Source: Chlorophyllum brunneum
Lineage: Eukaryota > Basidiomycota > Agaricomycetes > Agaricales > Agaricaceae
Length of the DNA stretch: 64,000 bases
Assembly: GCA_963576785.1 (NCBI GenBank)
Contig: OY756139.1
Location: 3,720,001-3,784,000, forward strand
Direction: 5' to 3'
A program made the position numbers and the translations under genes. The notes under the pieces were generated by a model. The model saw only the letters and a program-made list of their open reading frames with translations. It was not told where the DNA came from and searched no databases. How positions within the stretch are numbered: position 1 is the first letter of the stretch; the number at the start of each line of letters is the position of its first letter. Shown here piece by piece: positions 56,105 through 64,000 of this stretch.

Positions 56105-57940
56105 TGAGGGGGGTTAGTCTGGCTTTGACTAGCCAGGGATGATGAGGAGGGGGGTGGTGGAACTCCTTTGTTGGCTCTTAATTCGAGCGCTTTGTTGGCG
56201 TGCCAATTGTGGTCAAATCGCTTCTTCCAGAATTGACACTTTCGGTCAGTAGCAAGGTGATCCTTGCCACAGTTGGAGCACATAGCCTTGTGAGGGCATG
56301 GTTCTCCAGTGGAGGTGGCCATGACAGGTGGCTCTGCTTTGTCATTGCCCTTACAGCAGTAGGTAAATGATCGATGGTTGGTGGTGGAGTGCGGCCCCTT
56401 GCAGTGCATGCAGGTGAAAAGCCTTGCTCGGCAGCAGATTAGGGGGTGGCCTCATCTACAGCATTTTCCGCAGAATGGTACGCCCGGGTTGGCACTGGCC
56501 CTCCTAATGTGGAAGAGCCCTCCATAAATGTTGAGGAACTTATCCTCGATTTTCACAATGTTGGACCCCACCTTGGAGTCCCAGATTTCGAACCACACTG
56601 TACAGGTGTCCGAGTGTTTGGAGTTGCGTTGCACTCTTGGCTGCATCACAAATTGTATGGCATTGGAATGGATCGAATTCCGGATGCTGGTGACAATGTT
56701 AGCCTCGGTGAGGATCTGTTCTCGGGGCGTGATGTAACTGACGTCCGTGACTTTCATGAATGATTTGGATTTGGGACTTCTTGGCTGCAATTGCAGCATA
56801 GGAAGTTTTCGTTCCTTCCTGGGGTTTCTTGGCGTCCTTGGCACTGGGCAGAGATACCGGAGTTTTGGTGGCCTTGGCAGACATAGTGGGAGGGGTGGGG
56901 GTTTTGGAAGTCTTTGGCTCGGCATTGGCAGTTTTTGTGGCTGCTCCTTTGGGTTTCCGACCCCCACGCTTCTTGTTATTGATGATGGTCTTGAATTCTG
57001 CCTCAGAAATCATTTGCACATCATCGTCGGAGATACCCAAATGAGTGACTTCATTACCACTAGTTTGTGCATCATCAACAGAGATACCCAAATGAGTGAC
57101 GACACCAGGGGTAACAATGTGCTCGATGACCTCCATGTGGACATCGTCAGGTTTGCGTGTGGGGTTTTGGGGGGCCACGCAGTGGAGGGGAGAAATATCT
57201 GGCTGGGGGGTTTCCTCAGCACGGACAATAATCTTACCAAAATTGACCCCCAACCAACTGTGGGGGTTGTTCTTCTGCTCATCAACAGCAACCTTTAGCC
57301 ATCCTGCCTTCATCAAGGTCCCCGTTAGTTCTGTAAAGGCCCGTCCAAAAGCGAGGCCTTTGTCGCCGCTCATGTTGAAGGTATTGCAAGCCTTGACCCA
57401 CTCTGAGATCTTGCCCACTTCTCTTACCGCATTATCATAGAATTCTTCTGGAGCATCCTCTTGCTCCTTGTCTTCATGTTGGGCTTTGGGTTTCAACTCC
57501 TCTTTGACCTGGTCTGCCCAGTCTTTTTCCGCGTAATAGTGGTCGCCATCTGGCCTTACCCATTTAGAAGTTCGATAGATTGTTCTTTCTCCATTGCCAG
57601 AGAGGGACGCCGTGGATGTCGGAGGTGTGGTTGGTCTTCTGCTGAGGACTGACAGGGGAATAGTGTTGCTGTAGGCCTGATCGGTGGGAACAAAGGGCCC
57701 AGGTGCAGTTGGCATCCTAGGGAATAGGATGCCTGGAGGGGGCAGAGCCGCAGAGGCTGCAAAGATGGAGGAGGTTGGAACACGTGGAGTGTTCCCGAAG
57801 ACTTCCCCATCACCATCAGGTGTAGGCTCTCTTGGAGAGAGATTGGAATGTAGTGCAGGCATGAATATATCCTTTGTACTATAGACTGGTACTGTATGAT
57901 CGAGTTTTGCAAATCGATGGTGGTGGTATGAGTCAAAGAA
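56101..57940 (-). pseudogene. LINE K ORF1, deleted and frameshifted
   Basis: The N-terminal half is well preserved (DPFFDSYHHHRFAKLDHTV, then EEFYDNAVREVGKISEWVKA). Near 56775 the Ala/Lys-rich linker jumps straight to the KSKSFMKVTDVSYITP block: about 445 bp present in copy C are missing, including the conserved NVTNFGAIIDS domain, and the frame shifts. Zinc clusters persist: CGKCCR, CKGPH and CSNCGKDH (56500-56270). The initiator ATG of copy A reads ACG here, so the start is unclear. The ATGA junction with ORF2 is at 56104-56101. Confidence 0.85.
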
Positions 57941-57956
57941 GGGATCCAATGACTGC

Positions 57957-58902
57957 CTCAGATCCCTTCTACTTTGTATTGTTCTTCATCATTGATGATC
58001 TCAGGCATTGGTAGTGGTGGGGTGTGCTGGCTGTCAAACTCGGGTTTCTGATAGGGGGAGAGGAGTCTGCTGTTAAACACATCATATATTGCCCATGTTT
58101 CAGGTAATTCTAGTTGGTAACTTGTTTTGCCTATTTTTGCTTTTATTTGGAACAGTCCATAGTGTTTGTGATCCAGCTTCTTGGTTGGTCTTGTTGTCCT
58201 GATGTTGCTTGCTTTGAGCCATACTTGTTCTCCTGAAATATACTCATGTTCTGGTTTGGTGCTGTTATATTTCTCCATTTGTATCTGGCTGTGTTGTAGC
58301 ATCTTCATTGCCTCTTGTCACATATTTTGTAACTCCTGTATTTGTTCCGTGATTGCAGGTGCTTTGGTAATGTTCATTATATCTCCTTTCCAGGGGTGTC
58401 ATCCATAAACTATTTTGAATGGTGAATATCCAGTAGCAGTATGGATTTTGTCATTGTATTGGAATTCTACTGTGGCTAACCATTTTTTCCAGTTGTTTTG
58501 CATATGTTTTATTACATTTCTGAGGTATGTCTTGACCTCCTGGTTGATGCGCTCTGTTTGACTGTCAGTTTGTGGGTGGTATGCTGTGGATAAGTTTTGT
58601 TGGGTACCAGTTGCTCAACATAGTTCTGCCATGAATTTTGATACAAATTGTGGACCTCTGTCACTGATGATTCTGCAGGGTATCCCATGTGTTCTCCATA
58701 TATCATCTTGGTAGATATCTCCTAGCTTCTTGGATGTTAAGGTTGTGTTAACTGCATGTAGTCTGATCATTTTGCTGAAACAATCAACTATGACAAGTAT
58801 TGCATCATATCCCTCTGACTCTGGTAATGGTCCTATCATCTCAATTAATATTTCTTCCCAAGGTTCCACTGGTGTCAGTAGTAGGTGAAGATGTGTTGTT
58901 AG
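57957..58902 (-). pseudogene. gypsy J integrase core and C-terminus
   Basis: Open blocks: LIEMIGPLPESEGYDAI near 58840 (Glu at the first catalytic Asp position), IISDRGPQFVSKFMAELC near 58660 with the second Asp, TDSQTERINQEVKTYL near 58550, then GEQVWLKASNIRTT and LPETWAIYDVFNSRLLSPY. Unlike gypsy C, the codon before the chromodomain (CAG in SPYQKPEF) is intact. A few stops remain (near 58617, 58408 and 58318). Confidence 0.85.
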
Positions 58903-59114
58903 TGTTGAGGAAATGACCATAACGAGTTGTTTGCTGGGGGCAGCAGTAAACGCAGTGGGAGAGAACGTAGGGTCTACTCACCGAGATAATAAGCTTCTAT
59001 CTGATACCTGTAGAAAGGTAATTCGGATAGACAGATATTATTAATGAAATGGTTAATGTCAGAGGAGTAGAGGTCAAAGTCAATTAGATCGATAGAGGTG
59101 TTGTACTCAAAGAG
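58903..59114 (-). repeat. Partial 3' LTR of copia L
   Basis: 212 bp matching 63497-63707 with a few substitutions. It ends at TACTCAAAGAG, where the integrase-RT coding sequence begins abruptly. Sequence across the break forms a 9-bp inverted repeat (ACTCAAAGA and TCTTTGAGT, 59105-59128). Confidence 0.9.
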
Positions 59115-62022
59115 GTCTTTCTTTGAGTGAATTTAACTCTTCTAAGCACGCTTTCCACCATTTAGATTTCTCTTCTGATGGTAGTCGATTTAGATCCTTG
59201 AAAGAAATAGGAACTAATGGTGATTCGACTTTTTGAGCGCACAGATAATTGATCATCCCTACTCCTCCTTCTCTGCATAAGTCTTCTAATGTAGAAGCTT
59301 CATGCTGAGAACATCTATCGATTATTCCAGGTTTGGGAGCCTCTGATCGAATTTGTCTAACAAGTCTACTTGTAGAACTTGTTAATTTCGACTTAGGAGG
59401 TTGGAACATCTCATATTCCTGGAGTATTTTGGTCGGATGCTTTGTAGAACCATAGAAGTTTCCTGGACGTTCAGGTACTTTTCTGGTTCTTTGCGGTCTC
59501 TGAGGTATTTCAGGAACCGGTATTTGATCCGAGTGACCTCGTGGTACAGAAGGACCAGCATCCCGATCATCTTCGACAGGGGTATAGGGTATGAAAGGCT
59601 GTACATCCGGATCATCTCTTTGAGAAGGTGGATGGTTAGGACCTTCAGGGTGATTAGGTGGATCAGCATAAGATAATCCATCACTGTCATCGTCTTCTGG
59701 TGTTTGTGCTTCTCTTGGTGGAAAGAGAATGTTTTGCACAATACTATCCCACTCCTCCTGAACATCGGTATCAATATTCGGTGCTTTTCCCTTTCCTTTA
59801 TTCTTTTTAGGTTCAGGGAAAGGAGTTGGAATTCGTCCATGTATAGATCTATAAGTCCTATCTTCCGGAGAACTTCCGGTAGAAGTTCGGGGAATAGGGC
59901 TTGGTGGTTTATCAATAGGTAAACCAGTAGATGGATCTGGAGCATGGAAGACGATAACTTCTGAAGGTGTACTTCGAGAAGTAGAAGATGATGGTTGGTT
60001 CATCCGTTCTTCTCGCTTCTTCCCAACACATTTAGGAAAGTGTTCTTCGCTGAATACGGCTGTTGGAGATGTATAGATTACATTTCCATTTAGATGCCTC
60101 ATGAAACAATAATTTTTCCTGTCTGATGTCCAACCAAGAAAAATCATGAGTTCTGACTTCGCTGTCAGTTTATTGTCTCTTATCTCTTTTGGGAAAAAGA
60201 CATAAGCACCGCAGCCAAAGACTCTCTCTTTGGAAATGTCTGGAATCTTCTGATTCAACACTTCATAAGGTGTTTTCCACATGAGCCGTGATACTGGTGT
60301 TTTATTATAGATATGTATCGCATGATCTATAGAAAACTCCCACCAACCATCAGGAATACAAGCATGATGCCGCATGGCTTCTGCTTTATCCATTAGAGTT
60401 CGGTTCAAGCGTTCCGCTCGACCATTCTGTTGGTGTATGTGCGGTGCACTAGTCTCATGTATAATCCCTAATGAGCGCAAATGAGATTGCAACTCGTCAG
60501 TTGCATACTCTCCTCCTCTATCAGTGCAGAGGTATTTTAATTTAGTCTCGTATTGAGTCTGAATTAAGGCAATGAAATTTTTCATTTCTTCTGCTGCTTC
60601 TGATTTCTTATGGAGGAAGCGAATCCATCCATTAGAGGAAAAGTCGTCCATTATGGTCATGACCCATTTAAATTTATGGTAAGAAAGAATCGGAAGTTCA
60701 ACTAAATCCGAGTGTATTCTTTCAAATGGACGCTTTGCGCATGTAGGGTTCTCTCTAAAGGGTTTCTGGTGCATCTTTCCCTTGGCACAACCGTCACAGA
60801 CTGGTTTTTGCTCGGGAATCCGCACCGGAGTAAACCCAATCGTATTTTTCTCAAAATGATTGAGGATACGATTAGAGGGATGTCCTAATCTCACATGTAC
60901 AACTTTGTAGCCAACGATCGGATCCGCAGTCATAGCTGCTTGTTCCGAATGTACAATTTTTGTATTAACAAAATGTAAAGTAGTGTTGTGACTTGCTGAA
61001 GGATATGCTTGAAGAATAGCATTTCCTTCGCTATCAACTACTACTGATTCGTTGGCATCTGTTCTAACAGTTTTGCCATCCTGGCATAACTGTCCCACTG
61101 ACATTAGTCGTTCAGAGGTTCCTTTTAGAAGGAAGACTGGATATATTAATATCTGCATTGGTTGAATGCTGTCAGTCTTCCCGTTATAGACTCTATGCTT
61201 AAGCATAACTGCGCCAAGACCAACCGCATTAAGGTAGGGGCTTTGTGCTCCTACAGTCTTAATTGGGATCGAAACTTCGAGTTCTTCGAAGTTGATGAAG
61301 TCTTCCGCATAAGGGGTATAATGACATGATGCCCCTGAGTCTAATAACCATACGTCACTATATTCTTCTAGTGGCGTTATGATTTGATCATTGCTTAGCG
61401 ATCGAGATCTTAATTGATCCGGTACTCTTAAATACTGATCGGGCATGTGCATGGAGAAACAAAAAAGTTGAGAAGTGTTAAAACACTTCTCATTTATCCA
61501 TTCGCTTGAAGAAAATACATGATTATGGGATCCTAAAGATCCCGATTGTGTATTTACATGCCCGGCCCCTGACGTCCCTTCCCCTTGCCCTTGCCCTTCT
61601 TCTTGTGAAGACGGCCGGTCGGCATATTGGTGACAGGACTGTGTATCAGGGTTAGTAAGAATATCTGAGATCGAATTGATCATGTACCCAGCTCCTCCCT
61701 TCTTCTTGAAGTCGCTCCCATAGTCAGTCGACGAGAGTCCGAGTGACTCTCCGGGTTCAAGCGAGTTGCCCCGGGCGATGGAGTCCATGCTTGGGATCTT
61801 TACCACATAATGCATAGCCAAATTGAGTTTATTCCCAAATTTGGGAGAAATCAATAAGGCGTATGGCAATCCATGAGGTAAGAGAAAAGCAAAACGGACA
61901 CGAGTCGCGTTAATATCGGGGTTACTATTTTTAGTGAACCATTTACTCACCCTCGTGTGTCCCTCACAGGTACAACCTGGGGGGTGACCAGAAGGAACCG
62001 AAGGTGCACCGGGCAGTGTCAC
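59107..62022 (-). CDS. copia L pol: protease and integrase, truncated before RT (971 codons)
   Basis: This is a long uninterrupted frame. N-terminal region with a Gly/Gln-rich stretch (EEGQGQGEGTSGAG). Protease WLLDSGASCHYTP near 61340. Integrase zinc arm VRLGHPSNRILNHF and CDGCAKGK (60890-60780). Core: IHSDLVELP (near 60700), CTDRGGEYATDEL (near 60530), HQQNGRAERLNRTL with Glu (near 60430). C-terminal block VFGCGAYVFFPKE, then a long Pro/Ser-rich linker. The last part, KWWKACLEELNSLKE, is the start of the RT domain. Then come three LTR-encoded codons and a stop. The frame is the same as gag, separated only by TGA 62028-62026, and the first codon of the open stretch is GTG, so no independent start is likely. 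Confidence 0.9.
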   Translation of the reverse strand: MTLPGAPSVPSGHPPGCTCEGHTRVSKWFTKNSNPDINATRVRFAFLLPHGLPYALLISPKFGNKLNLAMHYVVKIPSMDSIARGNSLEPGESLGLSSTDYGSDFKKKGGAGYMINSISDILTNPDTQSCHQYADRPSSQEEGQGQGEGTSGAGHVNTQSGSLGSHNHVFSSSEWINEKCFNTSQLFCFSMHMPDQYLRVPDQLRSRSLSNDQIITPLEEYSDVWLLDSGASCHYTPYAEDFINFEELEVSIPIKTVGAQSPYLNAVGLGAVMLKHRVYNGKTDSIQPMQILIYPVFLLKGTSERLMSVGQLCQDGKTVRTDANESVVVDSEGNAILQAYPSASHNTTLHFVNTKIVHSEQAAMTADPIVGYKVVHVRLGHPSNRILNHFEKNTIGFTPVRIPEQKPVCDGCAKGKMHQKPFRENPTCAKRPFERIHSDLVELPILSYHKFKWVMTIMDDFSSNGWIRFLHKKSEAAEEMKNFIALIQTQYETKLKYLCTDRGGEYATDELQSHLRSLGIIHETSAPHIHQQNGRAERLNRTLMDKAEAMRHHACIPDGWWEFSIDHAIHIYNKTPVSRLMWKTPYEVLNQKIPDISKERVFGCGAYVFFPKEIRDNKLTAKSELMIFLGWTSDRKNYCFMRHLNGNVIYTSPTAVFSEEHFPKCVGKKREERMNQPSSSTSRSTPSEVIVFHAPDPSTGLPIDKPPSPIPRTSTGSSPEDRTYRSIHGRIPTPFPEPKKNKGKGKAPNIDTDVQEEWDSIVQNILFPPREAQTPEDDDSDGLSYADPPNHPEGPNHPPSQRDDPDVQPFIPYTPVEDDRDAGPSVPRGHSDQIPVPEIPQRPQRTRKVPERPGNFYGSTKHPTKILQEYEMFQPPKSKLTSSTSRLVRQIRSEAPKPGIIDRCSQHEASTLEDLCREGGVGMINYLCAQKVESPLVPISFKDLNRLPSEEKSKWWKACLEELNSLKERPL

Positions 62023-62025
62023 CGA

Positions 62026-63336
62026 TCATCCTTTCGGGGCGCGGGGGTGAGAGACCTCGTGCATCCGTCGATCGTAACGATCGAGGGCATGTTTCTTCGC
62101 CATTTGCATGGGCGAAGGACCAGTGACGCGGTTGTGCCAGGTGGTCACCTGTTGAATCCGCAGTGAGTTTTCGAGTAAGGCGGTGAAACATAAGTTTCGT
62201 GCTTCAGCACGCACCTTTTTCTCGAGCTCAGCACGAGCATTCTCTCGTGCCTGCTGGACCTTCTTGGGATTAACCCAAGTAAGAGGTTTTGGTCTCTCAC
62301 TCACAAGTACACGAGTGGTCGGAGGAGTGGGAGCAGGAACGGGTCGAGGCGCATCCATGCGCCTCATCAGGTCGAAGGGGGTCATCCCCAGACCAGTGAA
62401 GCGACGGACCGCTGGTTCTGTGGCAGCAGCGAAGCCCGCCATGGCTTCCACCATGTGGGCCTGGGGTCTACCCTGGCGCTTCTTGGGCTTCTTCTTCTTC
62501 TTCTGGACGTTAATCCAGGTAGGAGAAGGGGGAGAAGGCTGAGGGGGCTGCCCACTCGGATTGGCAGGGTGGCGTGGACCTCTCGCAGGCTGGGCCCTGG
62601 TATTGCCTCCAGGGTGGAAGCGGTTCCAGGGTGGTCCAGGGCGAGTCCTGGGGAAATTGCCCTGAGGGCGAGCTTGGTAGTTGGTGGTAGCGGCAAAAGA
62701 TGCTTGGGGGTTAGACATGTTAGGTCTTGACCCTTCATGTCTTGACCACTCAGCATTTATAGCCTGCTGAACTACCTCCCAGGTCATATCCACAACATCG
62801 TGATTATTCGCCAATGTTGTTTGGGCCACTGCATTCCAATCAGGTGGTAATGCGTTCAAAGCAATCATCACGCCAAGAACTTCTGGCAATTTTACTTTAG
62901 CTGTTTCTAATTGAGAAGACATTGTTCTCAATTCAGCTAGATCCATTGCTGGATCTTGATTCCCTGAAATGCGCTTTCGCAACATTCTTTGGAGAATTGA
63001 ATACACCGCGGCAGGAGAAGGTGTCCCAAAGCGGGTCTTCAAGTCATCCCAGAGGAATCCAGGAGCATCATGCCCATGGAGTAATAGGGAATCAGGTAAG
63101 GTGCCATTAATAACAGCCAATGCCTGACCTCTCAATTGTTCTCTCCTTCTATCCTCCTCTGTTAAAGCGGCAGGATTTTTAGGGGAGAGATCCTGGTCTG
63201 TCACAGTCCATCTGGACTGGTCAGAACCAGTGACAGAAATGAGGGTTAGGGCATCCTGAAGCCTTCTAGACCAGAACGCATAGTTCTTTGGCCCATTAAG
63301 CTTAGGTAAACCAGCAACGATATTATTGGTAGACAT
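62026..63336 (-). CDS. copia L gag (436 codons, intact)
   Basis: Gag forms the particle. ATG 63336 gives MSTNNIVAGLPKLNGPKNYA, the typical copia start (LxGxxNYxxW; here YAFWSRRLQDAL). The gag_pre/UBN2-like region follows: RRREQLRGQALAVINGTLPD, WDDLKTRFGTPS and AMDLAELRTMSSQLETAKVKL. The C-terminal half is basic and Pro-rich (WINVQKKKKKPKKRQGRP) and lacks a classical CCHC knuckle before the TGA. The frame ends RAPKG then TGA, and continues in the same frame into pol. Confidence 0.9.
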   Translation of the reverse strand: MSTNNIVAGLPKLNGPKNYAFWSRRLQDALTLISVTGSDQSRWTVTDQDLSPKNPAALTEEDRRREQLRGQALAVINGTLPDSLLLHGHDAPGFLWDDLKTRFGTPSPAAVYSILQRMLRKRISGNQDPAMDLAELRTMSSQLETAKVKLPEVLGVMIALNALPPDWNAVAQTTLANNHDVVDMTWEVVQQAINAEWSRHEGSRPNMSNPQASFAATTNYQARPQGNFPRTRPGPPWNRFHPGGNTRAQPARGPRHPANPSGQPPQPSPPSPTWINVQKKKKKPKKRQGRPQAHMVEAMAGFAAATEPAVRRFTGLGMTPFDLMRRMDAPRPVPAPTPPTTRVLVSERPKPLTWVNPKKVQQARENARAELEKKVRAEARNLCFTALLENSLRIQQVTTWHNRVTGPSPMQMAKKHALDRYDRRMHEVSHPRAPKG

Positions 63337-63477
63337 AATATCTTCGTCGAGTGTATTTCTTTCTAGAAGAAAATTCTCGTATCAGCAATGATCAAATGCA
63401 AGGATAACTCTGTCAGGTAAAGCCCTATCATCCTATCTCGGTTTAGAGGGGATAATAATGGTTTAACCATCGGTAAG

Positions 63478-63496
63478 GCTACCGGGGCCCATAACC
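63478..63496 (-). promoter_or_regulatory. copia L primer-binding site (initiator tRNA-Met anticodon arm)
   Basis: Adjacent to the 5' LTR the minus strand reads GGTTATGGGCCC. The plus-strand complement GGGCCCATAACC is identical to the anticodon arm of eukaryotic initiator tRNA-Met (CAU anticodon). Use of an internal tRNA fragment as primer is known for Drosophila copia. About 140 nt of leader separate it from gag. Confidence 0.75.
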
Positions 63497-64000
63497 TGTT
63501 GAGGAAACGACCGTAACGAGTTGTTTGCTGGGGGCAGCAGTAAACGCAGTGGGAGAGAACGTAGGGTCTACTCACCGAGATAATAAGCTTCTATCTGATA
63601 CCTGTAGAAAGGTAATTCGGATAGACAGATATTATTAATGAAATGGTTAATGTCAGAGGAGTAGAGGTCAAAGTCGATTAGATCGATAGAGGTGTTGTAC
63701 TCAAAGAGATAGGCAATGATGAAGAAGTTGTTCGATTGTACAAGACACGAACAAGATGCAGAACTTAGGTCTGCTACATGGTGCTTATATACATATTGTA
63801 ACATAGGCGAGTCATACTACATAAAATACTAGCATTGCATGGATTGTTCCTTATGACTCCTTTTAACTGCGGCGTAGTGCCTGCGGAGTACTGCGGAACG
63901 TAGTATCTAGTCATTGGTACTATGTAGAATAATCTATCAAGTACTTATGACTCTAGTCGTATGCAGAGCAACTCATAGGAAGTTACTACGGAATGAAGTT
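63497..64000 (-). repeat. 5' LTR of copia L (runs to window edge)
   Basis: Begins TGTTGAGGAAACGACC on the plus strand and is at least 504 bp. A minus-strand TATATAAGC box at 63791-63783 is a plausible promoter. The far LTR end and target duplication are beyond the window. Confidence 0.85.

Larger units (their letters stand above)
51597..57956 (-). mobile_element. LINE copy K, nearly full length
   Basis: This 6.36-kb LINE is flanked by a 14-bp duplication CTCAGATCCCTTCT (51583-51596, 57957-57970). The tail is not pure A but a repeat of the TAAAAA/TAAATA type (plus-strand TTTTTAT repeats at 51597-51637). ORF1 has an internal deletion and ORF2 is nearly collinear with copy C. The 5' end has about 10 extra bases (GCAGTCATTG) before the family start. 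It lies in the same orientation as its gypsy host. Confidence 0.93.
50087..58902 (-). mobile_element. Ty3/gypsy chromovirus J (gypsy-1 family), right part outside window
   Basis: This is the 3' half of a gypsy-1 element: 3' LTR (50087-50381), ORF3, chromodomain, then LINE K, then the integrase C-terminal part and core up to 58902, where copia L begins. The rest (RT, protease, gag, 5' LTR) should lie beyond copia L. The left flank before the LTR is GTCAC; the matching duplication is out of sight. Confidence 0.9.
58903..64000 (-). mobile_element. Ty1/copia element L (copia-2 family), RT and RNase H deleted
   Basis: Its 5' LTR starts at 63497 and runs to or past the window end. Next come the primer site (63496-63478), gag (63336-62026) and pol (62022-59107), then an incomplete 3' LTR (58903-59114). 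The pol frame runs from protease through integrase and stops just where RT begins, abutting LTR sequence, so RT, RNase H, the polypurine tract and U3 of the 3' LTR are missing. Codon and CpG content look undegraded and gag and pol are open, so the element is young. It is inserted in gypsy J; the left flank is GTTAG. Confidence 0.93.

Noticed and set aside
58903..64000. A solo LTR plus unrelated ORFs at the right edge
   Set aside because: The two LTR pieces match over 212 bp, and gag, protease and integrase are collinear between them, so it is one deleted copia element.

Overview
The window is repeat-dominated eukaryotic DNA. It is most likely from a filamentous fungus, probably a basidiomycete: it holds Ty3/gypsy chromoviruses, Ty1/copia elements, an APE-type LINE of Tad1-like layout with RNase H, and one host-gene relic with two introns of 55-64 nt. 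The organism call is an inference. Almost every base outside about 48881-50086 belongs to a retrotransposon, and most copies are inactivated by stop codons at former CGA, CAA, CAG or TGG codons.

The elements are nested like Russian dolls. Left block: LTR fragment O (23641-23741, resuming at 48709-48880) is cut by a copia element D, whose 3' end lies at 22143-23640. D holds LINE B (minus strand; 20581-22142 and 5170-6947). B holds gypsy C (6948-20580, 5-bp target duplication ATAAG) and LINE A (1-5169). Gypsy C holds full-length LINE C (11553-18097, 12-bp target duplication) and a perfect 702-bp tandem duplication at 18106-19509. Middle block: LTR O is also cut by gypsy H (23742-48703, 1132-bp LTRs, duplication CTAGT). 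H holds a rearranged copia E (32345-47483, duplication CCTTG), which holds gypsy G (38580-46969, duplication ACTAT), which holds a chimeric LINE I (41227-43998, 11-bp duplication). Right block: gypsy J (50087-58902 and beyond) holds LINE K (51597-57956, 14-bp duplication) and copia L (58903 to the window end).

Only 48881-50086 looks non-transposon. It carries an intron-containing relic of a Dap1/MAPR-type cytochrome-b5-fold haem protein.

Main points of interest: (i) in both gypsy families the sequence just after the 5' LTR is complementary to LTR sequence about 34-38 nt downstream of the TATA box, suggesting Tf1-like self-priming; (ii) both copia families have a site just after the LTR matching the anticodon arm of initiator tRNA-Met; (iii) the gypsy-1 family carries an extra ORF of about 317 codons after the chromodomain, of no family I recognise; (iv) LINE I is a non-autonomous chimera whose 5' 1.16 kb holds three hairpins with a shared loop and changed but still pairing stems; (v) several copies have lost reverse transcriptase by clean deletions. 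LINE ORF1 and ORF2 overlap as ATGA in all four copies where the junction is visible.
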